64,000 nucleotides of DNA, taken from assembly GCF_030503615.1 (NCBI RefSeq), contig NZ_CP129963.1, forward strand, positions 744,001-808,000, written 5' to 3'. Numbering within the stretch: the first letter of the stretch is position 1; each line of letters opens with the position of its first letter. This DNA is from Sphingobacterium sp. BN32. Lineage in GTDB: Bacteria > Bacteroidota > Bacteroidia > Sphingobacteriales > Sphingobacteriaceae. The notes under the pieces are model-generated. The model was not told the DNA's origin. It saw only the letters and a list, made by a program, of their open reading frames with translations, and ran no database searches. Below are positions 19,048 through 28,121 of the stretch, piece by piece. The position numbers and the translations under genes were made by a program.

Positions 19048-19659
19048 TTAGTTTTTAGTGATGGAGGAAACGAAAAAGGATGGGCTGTTGAGAAGCAGTA
19101 GAATGTAGGAGAGTATGCTATCTCCAAATATCGCTCTTAAACGTTGTAAGGCACTGTGCTTTTGGTTTCGCACGGTTTGAACGCTCAACTGTAGTCTTTG
19201 CGCAATGCTAGCTGGTTTTATTCCGTCTCTATAAGTCAGAAGAAAAACTTCTCTCATTTTAGGAGGTAGGCTCTCTATTTCTAGCCAAATTTGATTAATC
19301 AATTCAGCATGCATCAGTTCCATTTCATTTTGGGAACTTTGCAGTGTTTCTAACTCAATTAACAGTTTAGATTGATGTTCCGTTCGAACACTTGTGCGCT
19401 TTAATACGTTTATACAACGATTCTTAACTGAAACATATAGGTAACTCTTCACGTCATCCAGATTGCCAAAGTCGCAACGTCTTTGCCATAAGCTGATGAA
19501 TAGATCGGCAAGGACATCTTGAGCGTCGACCTCACTTACATATTTTAGGGCGTAGATGGATAAAGGAATATAATACTGATCGTATATTCTTGAAAAAGCT
19601 GCTTCATTTCCATTTTGAAATTCCCGGAAAAGCAGATTTAGTTCATTCGGTAGAGTCAT
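19048..19659 (-). CDS. ECF RNA polymerase sigma factor, FecI-like
   Basis: 203 residues. Region 2 is around residues 22-90 (YALKYVSEVDAQDVLADLFI), and region 4 around 125-180 has the helix-turn-helix LSVQTVRNQKHSALQRLR, preceded by LPPKMREVFLLTYRDG. The C-terminal tail of about 22 residues is unusually hydrophobic, a feature often seen in Sphingobacteriaceae sigma factors. Expected to activate the downstream susC-susD genes. A -7 box (TACATTTG on the minus strand) lies 40 bp upstream, suggesting expression from the housekeeping sigma factor. Confidence 0.92.
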   Translation of the reverse strand: MTLPNELNLLFREFQNGNEAAFSRIYDQYYIPLSIYALKYVSEVDAQDVLADLFISLWQRRCDFGNLDDVKSYLYVSVKNRCINVLKRTSVRTEHQSKLLIELETLQSSQNEMELMHAELINQIWLEIESLPPKMREVFLLTYRDGIKPASIAQRLQLSVQTVRNQKHSALQRLRAIFGDSILSYILLLLNSPSFFVSSITKN

Positions 19660-19698
19660 TGTTTAAAGCCAAAGGCAGTTTACTTACATAATGCTTAC

Positions 19699-19706
19699 CA
19701 AATGTA
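19699..19706 (-). promoter_or_regulatory. Bacteroidota -7 box for the ECF sigma factor gene
   Basis: TACATTTG on the minus strand, an exact TAnnTTTG match, 40 bp before the start codon. The surrounding DNA is strongly AT-rich. Confidence 0.5.
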
Positions 19707-19771
19707 TCAAAATATTAAATAATAAATAAAAATTTAACTAACAAATAGATGTAATTAGCGTAACTCTTACG

Positions 19772-21508
19772 TTACGCCAAAGACAACCATATATCTCCCA
19801 ACGCGCGTTGTTCCGCTGTGGCATTCGGATTTCTTTCAATATAATAGGAAACTCGATCACTAGCCTTCAACGTAACAGGGATTTCGCGAATTAATCCTTC
19901 ACGCGCGATCATGATATTCAACGTATTTCCAATGGCTGAGCTGCTGATCGCTAGATCGAGCTCACGACCCTGCGGGTCGATTCTCGTGCCGTTTACTGCT
20001 ACGATTTCATCGTCTACATTAAGCCCATCATCCCAGGCCGAAGAGTAGCGATCAATATTCTTGATTACCGTTCTACCGTCGTGATGAGATACCTTAATTC
20101 CCAAACTAGGAACAATATTCGCTTTATTTTGATCGATGAACTGATAGCCTACTAAGTTAAAGTAAGCATTATAGTCAAGCTCTTCACAAGTATGCGCTGC
20201 ATCGAAAATTTGACCAAGGCTTGTGCCCGTTACTTCCTCTGCGAGCTTTCTGAATTCCGCTTCCTCAATCCCTCTGCCTTCAATTAGGTAAAACTGTTTG
20301 TAGGCCGCCTGCAATACCTGATCCAACCGCTTCTCCCCATTAGTTTGCGCGAGGATACTGATATCGAGCATACATGCTAACATAGCACCTTTATTATAAT
20401 AGGAAATGCTTGAGTTTTGCGAATTCTCATCCGGTCGGTACTGCTTTATCCAGGTGTCGAAGCTTGATAATCCTACCGATTGTACGAGATGGCCAGGCTT
20501 ATTCAATACCATATTGAACTCGCTTACTAAAGCCTGCAGGTAATCCACCTCATCTCTGAAGCCACATCTACGGGTAATAAGATTGTCATAGTACGCTGTA
20601 AAACCTTCAAATATCCATAGAAGATGCGTGTAGTTCTCTTCGTCATAATTAAATGGCCCTAATGCTTTCGGACGCAAACGTTTCACGTGCCACAAGTGGA
20701 AATATTCATGTGCCACAAGGCTCAAAAAGTTCGTATACCCGATTGCATTGGAGTAAGCATTGCGTCCCGACGCTAAAACTGTCGAATTCAAATGTTCCAA
20801 GCCGCCGTGAGCACTCTGGTAGTTATGTGTAATAAATACGTATCGGTCATTTGGATTGGAACCCCATAACTTCGTTTCCTCTTCCACGATTTTCTTAATG
20901 TCGTAAGACAGGATGTCTTTATCATAGCTTCCGACTCCAACCATCGCAAATTCGTGTGGTATACCCGCCGCTTCAAAGCTCCATACATCCTGGTTGCCAA
21001 TTTCTAATGGCGAATCAAAAAGGATATCAAAGTTCTCTGCGTAGAATGTATTTTCGGCGTTATCAACCTTTGGTAAACCCGTTGATATCTTTGACCAATA
21101 GCTTGGTAGATTTACATGGACAGTGGCGTCGTGATGGAGTTGCCCTGCGATATAAAAGAAAGTGCCTGCAGGGCTTAGGAATGCATGTTCAGCATCCACA
21201 AAATTAGTACGAACAGACTTTTCGAAGCTATAGATGCGGTATTTGATCAGCACACTATCGCTTGGATTATCGATACGCCAGGTATTTTTGGATACTTTAT
21301 AGATTTTCAAATCCTCACCATTCTCTTTAATCGCGGAAACTTGCTCGATGTTCTTCGAGAATTCGCGTACAAGATAAGAGCCGGGAGTCCATACTGGCAT
21401 TTTAATATCTAGGAATGTATTGGCGAAACCTTGAATATGCATCTCCATTTCCACGTAATGGGCTTGTGGCTCAATGAAAGAGATTTGAAAATCGATACTA
21501 CTGTTCAT
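19772..21508 (-). CDS. M61-family metallopeptidase with PDZ domain
   Basis: 578-residue aminopeptidase-like enzyme. The gluzincin zinc site HEYFH is at residues 267-271 within AHEYFHLWHVKRLRP, and the third ligand is probably Glu301 in WIFEGFTAYY. A PDZ domain occupies about 465-560 (the segment WDDGLNVDDEIVAVNG is typical). M61 enzymes (glycyl aminopeptidase type) trim peptides with N-terminal Gly or Ala. No signal peptide is evident, so it is probably cytoplasmic. It lies 45 bp behind folA, with a hairpin in between, so it may be only partly co-transcribed with thyA-folA. Confidence 0.92.
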   Translation of the reverse strand: MNSSIDFQISFIEPQAHYVEMEMHIQGFANTFLDIKMPVWTPGSYLVREFSKNIEQVSAIKENGEDLKIYKVSKNTWRIDNPSDSVLIKYRIYSFEKSVRTNFVDAEHAFLSPAGTFFYIAGQLHHDATVHVNLPSYWSKISTGLPKVDNAENTFYAENFDILFDSPLEIGNQDVWSFEAAGIPHEFAMVGVGSYDKDILSYDIKKIVEEETKLWGSNPNDRYVFITHNYQSAHGGLEHLNSTVLASGRNAYSNAIGYTNFLSLVAHEYFHLWHVKRLRPKALGPFNYDEENYTHLLWIFEGFTAYYDNLITRRCGFRDEVDYLQALVSEFNMVLNKPGHLVQSVGLSSFDTWIKQYRPDENSQNSSISYYNKGAMLACMLDISILAQTNGEKRLDQVLQAAYKQFYLIEGRGIEEAEFRKLAEEVTGTSLGQIFDAAHTCEELDYNAYFNLVGYQFIDQNKANIVPSLGIKVSHHDGRTVIKNIDRYSSAWDDGLNVDDEIVAVNGTRIDPQGRELDLAISSSAIGNTLNIMIAREGLIREIPVTLKASDRVSYYIERNPNATAEQRALGDIWLSLA

Positions 21509-21529
21509 GCTTTTTTTATTTATGAGAAA

Positions 21530-21553
21530 AGGGAAGCTAGTTAAGCATTCCCT
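21530..21553 (-). terminator. Weak hairpin terminator after folA
   Basis: Stem AGGGAATGCT / AGCTTCCCT (one bulge) directly after the folA stop, followed on the minus strand by TTTT. It may reduce read-through into the M61 gene. Confidence 0.45.
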
Positions 21554-22057
21554 TTATTTTTTAATTCTGTTATAAACTTCGAAAGTGTAGTCAAACTGAT
21601 GTTTTTCATCTTTTGAATGAGCTTCAGACGATACAAGCTCCCAATCTTCTGCTGGTAATACAGGGAAGTAGGCATCCGCATCATCAATTTCAGTATGTAC
21701 ACGCGTTAGAAGAACTTTAGAAGCAAGGGGAAGCGCCTGTTGATAGATTTGGGCACCACCAATGATGAAGACCTCTCGCTCATCACGGCAATAAGTCATG
21801 ACCTCCTGCAGGCTGTTTGCAACATCTACGTCCTCAGCCTGAAAAGTTGGCTGTCGAGTAATAACAATGTTTCTACGGCCGGGAAGAGCTTTGCCAATAG
21901 ACTCAAAAGTCTTTCTGCCCATAACAATGGAGTGATCCATTGTGTTGTTTTTAAAGTATTTAAAGTCGTTCGGAAGGTGCCATAACATCTGATTGTTCTT
22001 TCCTATGGCATTGTTTTCCGACGCTGCAACGATTAATGTGAATGTTGGATAACTCAT
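21554..22057 (-). CDS. folA: Dihydrofolate reductase
   Basis: Reduces dihydrofolate to tetrahydrofolate with NADPH. 167 residues, normal length. The N-terminus shows LIVAASENNAIGKNNQMLWHLPND with the conserved Trp and the Asp of the active site, then VMGRKTFESIGKALPGRRNIVITR for NADPH binding and FIIGGAQIYQQAL. It lies 17 bp behind thyA, whose product generates dihydrofolate, so the two form the expected thymidylate cycle operon. Confidence 0.97.
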   Translation of the reverse strand: MSYPTFTLIVAASENNAIGKNNQMLWHLPNDFKYFKNNTMDHSIVMGRKTFESIGKALPGRRNIVITRQPTFQAEDVDVANSLQEVMTYCRDEREVFIIGGAQIYQQALPLASKVLLTRVHTEIDDADAYFPVLPAEDWELVSSEAHSKDEKHQFDYTFEVYNRIKK

Positions 22058-22074
22058 GTAATGATTTAATAAGA

Positions 22075-22896
22075 TTATACGGCAACAGGTGCTTTAATAT
22101 GCGGATGGAATTCGTAGTCTTCCAGTTCAAAATCCGAGAATTTGAAATCAAAGATATCTTTGACATCCGGGTTGATAATCATTTTCGGAAGTGGTTTCGG
22201 ATCTCTGGATAGCTGTAATTCCGTCTGCTCGAAGTGATTGCTATAAATATGGGCATCCCCTAGCGTATGTACAAACTCAGCGGCTTCCATGTCGCAAACC
22301 TGAGCAACCATCATGGTCAATAGCGCATAAGATGCGATATTGAAAGGTACTCCTAAGAAGATATCAGCACTGCGTTGGTATAGTTGGCAAGATAGCTGCG
22401 GCTTATGAATCCCTTTTTCAGGTTCTGCCGGAGCAACATAAAATTGAAAAAAGGCATGACATGGAGGTAAAGCCATGTTTTCGACCTCAGCAACATTCCA
22501 TGCTGAAACAATAATGCGTCTGGAATCAGGAGTATTTTTTAATTGATTGATCACCTGTGTGATTTGATCGATGTGGCCCCCATCAGGTTTAGGCCAGGAA
22601 CGCCATTGCGACCCATAAACCGGACCCAGATTGCCATTTTCGTCAGCCCATTCGTCCCAAATACTCACACCGTTCTCTTTCAAATATTGAATATTGGTTT
22701 CCCCTTTCAGGAACCAGATTAATTCATGAATGATGGAGCGTAGGTGTAGCTTCTTGGTTGTTACCAACGGAAACCCTTCCTTCAGGTTGAAACGCATCTG
22801 ATATCCAAAAACACTTTTCGTTCCGGTGCCTGTTCTATCGGTCTTAACAACACCATTTTGATAAACATGCTCCAATAACTCCAAATACTGTCTCAT
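22075..22896 (-). CDS. thyA: Thymidylate synthase
   Basis: Methylates dUMP to dTMP using methylene-tetrahydrofolate. 273 residues, slightly longer than the 264 of the E. coli enzyme. The catalytic Cys146 lies in [11 protein letters not shown]; the phosphate-binding Arg loop DRTGTGT, the later [18 protein letters not shown] and the C-terminal [10 protein letters not shown] are all intact. First gene of the thyA-folA operon. Its upstream region, shared with divergent mtaB, contains two tandem copies of the 78-bp repeat. Confidence 0.97.
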   Translation of the reverse strand: MRQYLELLEHVYQNGVVKTDRTGTGTKSVFGYQMRFNLKEGFPLVTTKKLHLRSIIHELIWFLKGETNIQYLKENGVSIWDEWADENGNLGPVYGSQWRSWPKPDGGHIDQITQVINQLKNTPDSRRIIVSAWNVAEVENMALPPCHAFFQFYVAPAEPEKGIHKPQLSCQLYQRSADIFLGVPFNIASYALLTMMVAQVCDMEAAEFVHTLGDAHIYSNHFEQTELQLSRDPKPLPKMIINPDVKDIFDFKFSDFELEDYEFHPHIKAPVAV

Positions 22897-22938
22897 AGCT
22901 CGGTTTCCTTTTATATTAGCTACGAAGATACCGTTTTT

Positions 22939-23016
22939 TTCTGAAAGTGTGAGCTTTCATTGGCCATCAAGAACTTTCATTCCTATTGAATTTTAAAAGA
23001 AAAGATGAAAGTTTTT
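22939..23016 (+). repeat. 78-bp dispersed repeat, copy 1
   Basis: Starts TTCTGAAAGTG and ends ATGAAAGTTTT. It contains the exact inverted repeat AACTTTCAT (22972-22980) / ATGAAAGTT (23005-23013). It is preceded by a T7 run. The distance from CTGAAA to ATGAAAG is 64 bp, identical in all three copies. Confidence 0.8.
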
Positions 23017-23093
23017 TCTGAAAAGGTCTGTTTTTAATGGCCATTAAGAACTTTCATTCCTGCTGCTGTTTCAATAGAAACATGAAAGTTTTT
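23016..23093 (+). repeat. 78-bp dispersed repeat, copy 2 (tandem with copy 1)
   Basis: Begins in the terminal T-run of copy 1. Inverted repeat AACTTTCAT (23049-23057) / ATGAAAGTT (23082-23090), same 33-bp offset as the other copies. Confidence 0.8.
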
Positions 23094-23147
23094 AAATCAT
23101 CAGAATATCAGATTTTATCATCAACTCACATTTTGCGTCTTTTTGTG

Positions 23148-23155
23148 TATTTTTG
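23148..23155 (+). promoter_or_regulatory. Bacteroidota -7 box (TATTTTTG) of mtaB
   Basis: Exact TAnnTTTG match 9 bp before the mtaB ATG. A possible TTG start at 23153 falls inside this box, so it is not used. Confidence 0.6.
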
Positions 23156-23164
23156 CAAAATATC

Positions 23165-24484
23165 ATGGGAAAAAAAGTTGCTTTCTATACACTGGGCTGT
23201 AAGCTGAATTTTTCAGAAACATCGTCCATCGGTCGAATCTTTAAGGATGCAGGCTACGAGACTACGCCATTTAATAGTCGAGCGGACGTGTATGTCATCA
23301 ATACATGTTCGGTAACGGATCATGCAGACCGTAAGTGTAGAAAGGTTGTTAAAGAAGCATTAAAATACTCGCCAAACGCCTATATCACAATTGTAGGTTG
23401 CTATGCGCAATTGAAACCGAAGGAAATCTCCGATATCCCAGGTGTGGATATGGTATTAGGTGCGGCAGAGAAATTCAATATTCTAGAGCATATTAATGAC
23501 CTGACGAAGAACGAAAAGGCAGTTGTGCACAATGCCCCAATTGATGAAACCAACCAATTTGTTTCGGCCTTCTCGATAGGTGACAGAACGCGCACCTTCC
23601 TGAAGGTTCAAGACGGTTGCGACTATTCTTGTACCTTCTGTACCATTCCATTGGCTCGTGGTGCTAGTCGTTCGGGTAAGATCGAAGATATCGTCAAGCA
23701 AGCGGAAGAAATAGCTGCGTCCGGGGTTAAAGAAATCGTGCTAACAGGCGTCAATATTGGCGACTTTGGTGTCCGCGATGGCAAGCGTCAAGATCGTTTC
23801 GTCGACCTAGTAAAAGCGTTAGACGAGGTGGAAGGCATCGACAGAATTCGTATTTCCTCCATAGAGCCTAACTTATTGACGAATGAGATCATCGAATTTG
23901 TCGCTCAATCGAAGCGCTTCGTTCCACATTTCCACATGCCATTGCAATCTGGAAACAATGCGGTGTTAGCGAAGATGCGACGTCGCTATAAGCGTGAGCT
24001 CTACAATGAGCGCGTAGCAAAGATTAAGTCTTTGATGCCTGATTGCTGCATAGGGGTAGACGTAATTGTCGGTTTCCCAGGCGAAACGCGCGAGGATTTC
24101 ATCGATACGTATAACTTTCTGAATGAAATGGATATCTCTTATCTCCATGTTTTCACGTATTCAGAAAGAGAGAACACCATTGCTGCGCAGATGGAAGGTG
24201 CTGTACCTGGCGCACAGCGTAGCGACCGCAGTAAGATGTTACATATCTTATCTGAGAAAAAACGTCGTGCATTCTACGAGTCTCAGTTAGGTAAGACCGA
24301 TATGGTGCTATTTGAAGGCGATGAGAAAGAGGGTTATATGCATGCTTTCTCGAGAAACTATGTGAAAGTGCGTACGCCTTATGACCCCTTATTGGTCAAT
24401 GAAGTTGTGCCTGTCAAGTTTATCAGCATCGCAGAAAACGGGGATGTAGATATCGAAGAAATCCCAGAACTATTGCTGCATTAA
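23165..24484 (+). CDS. mtaB: tRNA t6A37 methylthiotransferase MtaB
   Basis: Radical-SAM enzyme that converts t6A37 of tRNAs reading ANN codons to ms2t6A. The N-terminal methylthiotransferase domain has the Cys residues of the first iron-sulfur cluster (TLGCKLNFSE, NTCSVT, VGCYAQ). The radical-SAM motif CDYSCTFCTIP follows, and a TRAM-like C-terminal part ends the protein. About 439 residues from the ATG used here. The upstream in-frame TTG at 23153 is rejected because it overlaps the -7 box. Monocistronic, with a strong terminator after it. Separated from MiaB by the short N-terminus and the MtaB-type spacing; confidence in the subfamily is good. Confidence 0.92.
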   Translation: MGKKVAFYTLGCKLNFSETSSIGRIFKDAGYETTPFNSRADVYVINTCSVTDHADRKCRKVVKEALKYSPNAYITIVGCYAQLKPKEISDIPGVDMVLGAAEKFNILEHINDLTKNEKAVVHNAPIDETNQFVSAFSIGDRTRTFLKVQDGCDYSCTFCTIPLARGASRSGKIEDIVKQAEEIAASGVKEIVLTGVNIGDFGVRDGKRQDRFVDLVKALDEVEGIDRIRISSIEPNLLTNEIIEFVAQSKRFVPHFHMPLQSGNNAVLAKMRRRYKRELYNERVAKIKSLMPDCCIGVDVIVGFPGETREDFIDTYNFLNEMDISYLHVFTYSERENTIAAQMEGAVPGAQRSDRSKMLHILSEKKRRAFYESQLGKTDMVLFEGDEKEGYMHAFSRNYVKVRTPYDPLLVNEVVPVKFISIAENGDVDIEEIPELLLH

Positions 24485-24502
24485 GCAATTAAGACATATA
24501 AA

Positions 24503-24533
24503 AAAAAGGCGATCAAATTCTGATCGCCTTTTT
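24503..24533. terminator. Strong bidirectional terminator
   Basis: 13-bp perfect stem AAAAAGGCGATCA / TGATCGCCTTTTT with a 5-nt loop, between mtaB (+) and the phosphate transporter gene (-). Confidence 0.93.
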
Positions 24534-24545
24534 CATTTCAACGCT

Positions 24546-26816
24546 TTATTGCTGATTCCGTCTACGGAACGACGCAAATTCCTTATGAAGTCTCAATAAT
24601 TTATAAGTCGAACTTAGAAGCTCGTTTGTTTCTAAAAGTATGGAGAAGTATAATCTACTGTTTTTAGGGCTGCTCTCCGATGTTCTGATACGGTCGATTT
24701 GCTTGTCCAGCAAGTTGTTGATGTATTCTTGAATGTCTTCTCTCGCATCAATCAAGGAGTCTATCTTGCTGAAATCTTGACGCTTATAGGCCATGTTGAT
24801 TTTTGAAAACCAATCGCCCAAGCGTTCAACCACATATTTCAAATCTTTAGCCTGACTGATTCGCAGCGTTTTATGATTGTTATCCACATGGTTTAGCGCA
24901 TTCGAGTTGATGACCGCTACATTCTCAATCATATCTTGAAGATAACCAAGCGAAATAATGTAGTAGCGACTTCCTTTAACCGAACTATCGTCTAGATTAC
25001 GGATAAAATTATACATGGAATTATTCGTCGAATTCAGATCATTCATCAACTTCTTCACCAACTTCTTGTTCATGCTTAGAGCCTCGAGATCTTCTTTGAT
25101 CAGCGAGTCGATCGCATCTTTATAGAAGATGTTTGCTTTCGAGAACGTCTCTGAAATCTGATTCGCACTGGTTTCCATCACTTGTTGAAGTGATAGGATA
25201 TCTGATTTGTCCAAGTTAAGCTCTTGCAGTGCTTTAGCCTTGATTTTCTTATCGTGACTTTTTGCGTTGCGGTACAATAGCAATGCTAACACCACTAAAG
25301 CGATTACCAACGTCACGATGCCGCCAACTTTTAAGAAGTAAGCAATAACGAAGGCACCGGCAAATGCGCAACCTGCCGTTACAAACCAACCGCCAATAAC
25401 ATGGAACACGCCCGAAACGCGATATACAGCGCTCTCACGACCCCAAGCGCGATCCGCAAATGCCGTACCCATAGCCACCATAAACGTTACGTAGGTAGTG
25501 GATAAAGGTAACTTCATGGAAGTTCCTAATGCGATAAGACTACTCGCAACCATCAGGTTGACTGAAGCACGAATCATATCAAACATCGGCTCGTCTTTAC
25601 TTTTTGGCTTTTTCTGGCCAACAGCAATCATTGGTGTTTCAAATTTCTTGTCTATGTTCGATTGCAACGTCTTTGGCATAACGTAAGTTAGCACCGAACC
25701 CATGCGGATAAAGCCGCGTACAATCGTTCTGGAAAGAAAGTTAGATTCGAACTTTTCATTTCCATCGCCTTGGCTCGACAAGCTCATCTCTGTTTCGATC
25801 ACCGTCTTTGCTTTCTTTGATGTCCATAGCGTAATCACCATCACAATCCCTGCCGCAAGAAGTATCCATAACGGAGCAACGATTTCTGAGGATGCTAATG
25901 CGTCCATCGTAAAAGTATCAGGATTGGCTCCCGGTACACTTTGGAATATTTCAATAGACTGTATAGCAGCAACTGGAACACCGATAAAGTTAACCAGGTC
26001 GTTTCCCGCAAATGAAAGCGCTAAGGCGAATGTTCCGATACCAATAATGACTTTCAGGATGTTGATGCCTAATTGGGTGATAATAAAGCTGATGATGGTA
26101 CAAACCACAAAGCTACCGCCTAAAAGCAACAACTCATGCGTTTTGATCCAGTTTTTGACGTCCGAGCCTAAGAAAGACACCTCTTTCAATCCTTTAATCA
26201 GAATGAAATAACTGATCGCAGCCATAGCGATCCCGCCAAATACCACACCCACAGTCTTTAGTTTCTTCTCAAATTGGAAGGTGAAAAGCACTCTGGAAAT
26301 GTATTGCACCAGCATACCGATGCTGAAGGAAATGACCACCGAAAGAAGGATACTGTAGACAATTTCGGAGGCTTTCTCGGTATTGATATAGGATGAAAGG
26401 GTAGACCAGCTACCGTCGGTCATCACGATTTTAAACACGGCTAAACTGATCGCGGCACCCAATAATTCGAATACAATAGAAACCGTGGTCGATGTTGGGA
26501 GGCCGAAATAATTAAAAATATCCAACAGAATAATGTCGGTTATCATGACCGCTAGAAATATAGCGATGACATCGTCGAAAGTAAATTTACTGGGGACATA
26601 GATACCGCTTCGCGCAATCTCCATCATCCCGCTAGAAAATACCGATCCAATGAGAATACCTAAACTGGCAATAATCATAATGGTCTTGAAAGGGATTGCT
26701 TTCGAACCAATCGCCGAGTTGAGGAAGTTAACAGCGTCATTACTGACACCAACCATTAAATCAATAATTGCTAGGACGGCAAGGGTAATAAGAACTAGGT
26801 AAAGATAGTTTTCCAT
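24546..26816 (-). CDS. PiT-family inorganic phosphate transporter with PhoU-like C-terminal domain
   Basis: 756-residue inner-membrane protein, much longer than E. coli PitA. The PiT signature occurs twice, as VGVSNDAVNFLNSAIGSKAI near the N-terminus and as FAGNDLVNFIGVP in the middle. About ten to twelve membrane helices run to about residue 525. The last ~220 residues are soluble and helical (from KALQELNLDKSD onward) and resemble PhoU-like regulatory domains fused to PiT in Bacteroidota. Probably H+ or Na+ coupled phosphate uptake with built-in regulation. Single gene, convergent with mtaB. Confidence 0.9.
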   Translation of the reverse strand: MENYLYLVLITLAVLAIIDLMVGVSNDAVNFLNSAIGSKAIPFKTIMIIASLGILIGSVFSSGMMEIARSGIYVPSKFTFDDVIAIFLAVMITDIILLDIFNYFGLPTSTTVSIVFELLGAAISLAVFKIVMTDGSWSTLSSYINTEKASEIVYSILLSVVISFSIGMLVQYISRVLFTFQFEKKLKTVGVVFGGIAMAAISYFILIKGLKEVSFLGSDVKNWIKTHELLLLGGSFVVCTIISFIITQLGINILKVIIGIGTFALALSFAGNDLVNFIGVPVAAIQSIEIFQSVPGANPDTFTMDALASSEIVAPLWILLAAGIVMVITLWTSKKAKTVIETEMSLSSQGDGNEKFESNFLSRTIVRGFIRMGSVLTYVMPKTLQSNIDKKFETPMIAVGQKKPKSKDEPMFDMIRASVNLMVASSLIALGTSMKLPLSTTYVTFMVAMGTAFADRAWGRESAVYRVSGVFHVIGGWFVTAGCAFAGAFVIAYFLKVGGIVTLVIALVVLALLLYRNAKSHDKKIKAKALQELNLDKSDILSLQQVMETSANQISETFSKANIFYKDAIDSLIKEDLEALSMNKKLVKKLMNDLNSTNNSMYNFIRNLDDSSVKGSRYYIISLGYLQDMIENVAVINSNALNHVDNNHKTLRISQAKDLKYVVERLGDWFSKINMAYKRQDFSKIDSLIDAREDIQEYINNLLDKQIDRIRTSESSPKNSRLYFSILLETNELLSSTYKLLRLHKEFASFRRRNQQ

Positions 26817-26883
26817 AAGACATTATCTGTTGATACTGTTGTTCGGATTTGTGTGAATTGAAATAAATAAATTCACGAAATTA

Positions 26884-27789
26884 TTAATTTAAAGTCGGAT
26901 TTGAGGATTTTTGTTTTGGAATATTCTTCCATACGATTATCATCAGGATAAAAACAACCCCCAACCACTTCATCCAGGAAACAGATTCGTGCAATACCAG
27001 ATAAGACATACATACCGCGACGGGTAGTTCTACGGCGCTCAATACCGCTCCCAAGGAATAGCCTACGCTAGGCATACCATAAGCAAAAAGCAAAGGTGGT
27101 ATCACTGTGCCGAATAGCGCGAGCAGAAGTCCGTACGGTAAAATTCCTAAAAAGGTTTCGCTCTGTAATAAACTGATCGGCTGCAGCGTAATCGCAATCA
27201 GTAGAAAAGCTCCGCTAATCATCAGCGCCGATTTATGGATCGGAGGGTAGTCATTTCCAACTCTGCCATTAACAATCATAAAGACCGAATAGGCGGTTGC
27301 GGCTAATACGCCGTAGATTAAACCAGGAATGGAAAAGGAAGATAGGGGCTCCTCGATCAACCCTGTTGCGAAGACCGTACCGATCAATATGCAGACGATA
27401 CCAATAATCTGGGTTCCACTCGGCCTAACCTTGAAAAAGATGAATTCGATGAGTTGTCCTATCCATATATACTGCATCAGCAACACGATTGCCAAGGATG
27501 CTGGAACTAACTGTACACATTTATAGTATAAAATACTAACTGTCCCTGTACTGACCCCCGCCAAGACGATCTTCCACTTCGAAGATTTAGAAGGATATTT
27601 TTTCTGTGATTTATTTCTCCCTACCGCTCCCCACAATAGCCAAAGAATTAACGCGCCTAAAAACGCTTGTATACCTGTTACTTCGCCTAAAGAATAACCC
27701 TGCTCGTATGCTTTTTTTACAAATGTGGAGAGAATTCCAAAGCTCGCAGCACCTAGAAAAACTGCAATTGCTCCCTGAGTTTTGTTCAT
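26884..27789 (-). CDS. EamA (DMT) family exporter
   Basis: About 301-residue membrane protein with ten predicted helices in two EamA repeats; the segment VPASLAIVLLMQYIWIGQLIEF and the second-half VGYSLGAVLSAVELPVAVCMSYLVLHE are typical. Substrate unknown. The ATG at 27789 is preferred to a TTG three codons upstream. It is a different subgroup from the EamA gene at 4.6 kb. It lies 67 bp behind the phosphate transporter start on the same strand, but transcribed towards it, so it is upstream of that gene and could share a transcript. Confidence 0.85.
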   Translation of the reverse strand: MNKTQGAIAVFLGAASFGILSTFVKKAYEQGYSLGEVTGIQAFLGALILWLLWGAVGRNKSQKKYPSKSSKWKIVLAGVSTGTVSILYYKCVQLVPASLAIVLLMQYIWIGQLIEFIFFKVRPSGTQIIGIVCILIGTVFATGLIEEPLSSFSIPGLIYGVLAATAYSVFMIVNGRVGNDYPPIHKSALMISGAFLLIAITLQPISLLQSETFLGILPYGLLLALFGTVIPPLLFAYGMPSVGYSLGAVLSAVELPVAVCMSYLVLHESVSWMKWLGVVFILMIIVWKNIPKQKSSNPTLN

Positions 27790-27814
27790 ATCCTGCAAAG
27801 TAAGGGAATATTTG

Positions 27815-27848
27815 ATTTAGATTTCAGATGTAAGACATTAGATTTTAG
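27815..27848. repeat. TTAGA-type AT-rich repeat tract
   Basis: TTAGATTTCAGATG-TAAGACATTAGATTTTAGA-like sequence, closely similar to the tract at 4500-4537. In both cases it is within 20 bp of a gene end or start. Confidence 0.5.
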
Positions 27849-27863
27849 AACTGCAGCAAGGAA

Positions 27864-28009
27864 TAGTAGTTAGTATTTAGTACTTAGTATAAAGACCTAC
27901 AGCGTAATATCCTGTCAATCCTTGCATCCTTCCTTTCCTAGAATAGTATTTAGTAGTTAGTACTTAGTGTTAGACCAGATCCTGTCAATCCTTGCAACCT
28001 TCCTTTCCT
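27864..28009. repeat. Composite intergenic repeat, copies B and C (direct)
   Basis: Two direct copies of a TAGTAGTTAGTACTTAGT-type arm ending in AGACC, each followed by a 31-bp block beginning ATCCTGTCAATCCTTGCA. The 31-bp blocks lie at 27909-27939 and 27979-28009 and differ at one base. Copy A at 8671-8784 has the same order of modules. Confidence 0.75.
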
Positions 28010-28077
28010 GGGTCAAGACACAGGTGCTCAACCCCAAAACTTCAACACAAAAGCTACAACCCTTCTTCGGCTTACAG

Positions 28078-28121
28078 CCCTTTCATAACCAATGTAAAAC
28101 CCTTTCATAACCAATGTAAAA
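28078..28121. repeat. 22-bp tandem repeat, two exact copies
   Basis: Unit CCCTTTCATAACCAATGTAA followed by AA, at 28078-28099 and 28100-28121, with a degenerate third copy to about 28142 that merges into a weak ATCAAACCC hairpin. Confidence 0.8.

Larger units (their letters stand above)
22897..23164. other. Divergent thyA-mtaB promoter region
   Basis: 268 bp with two head-to-tail copies of the 78-bp repeat and the mtaB promoter. No coding frame is credible. Confidence 0.7.

Noticed and set aside
23153..23164. TTG start four codons upstream for mtaB
   Set aside because: The TTG is part of the -7 box TATTTTTG, so it would lie upstream of the transcript start.
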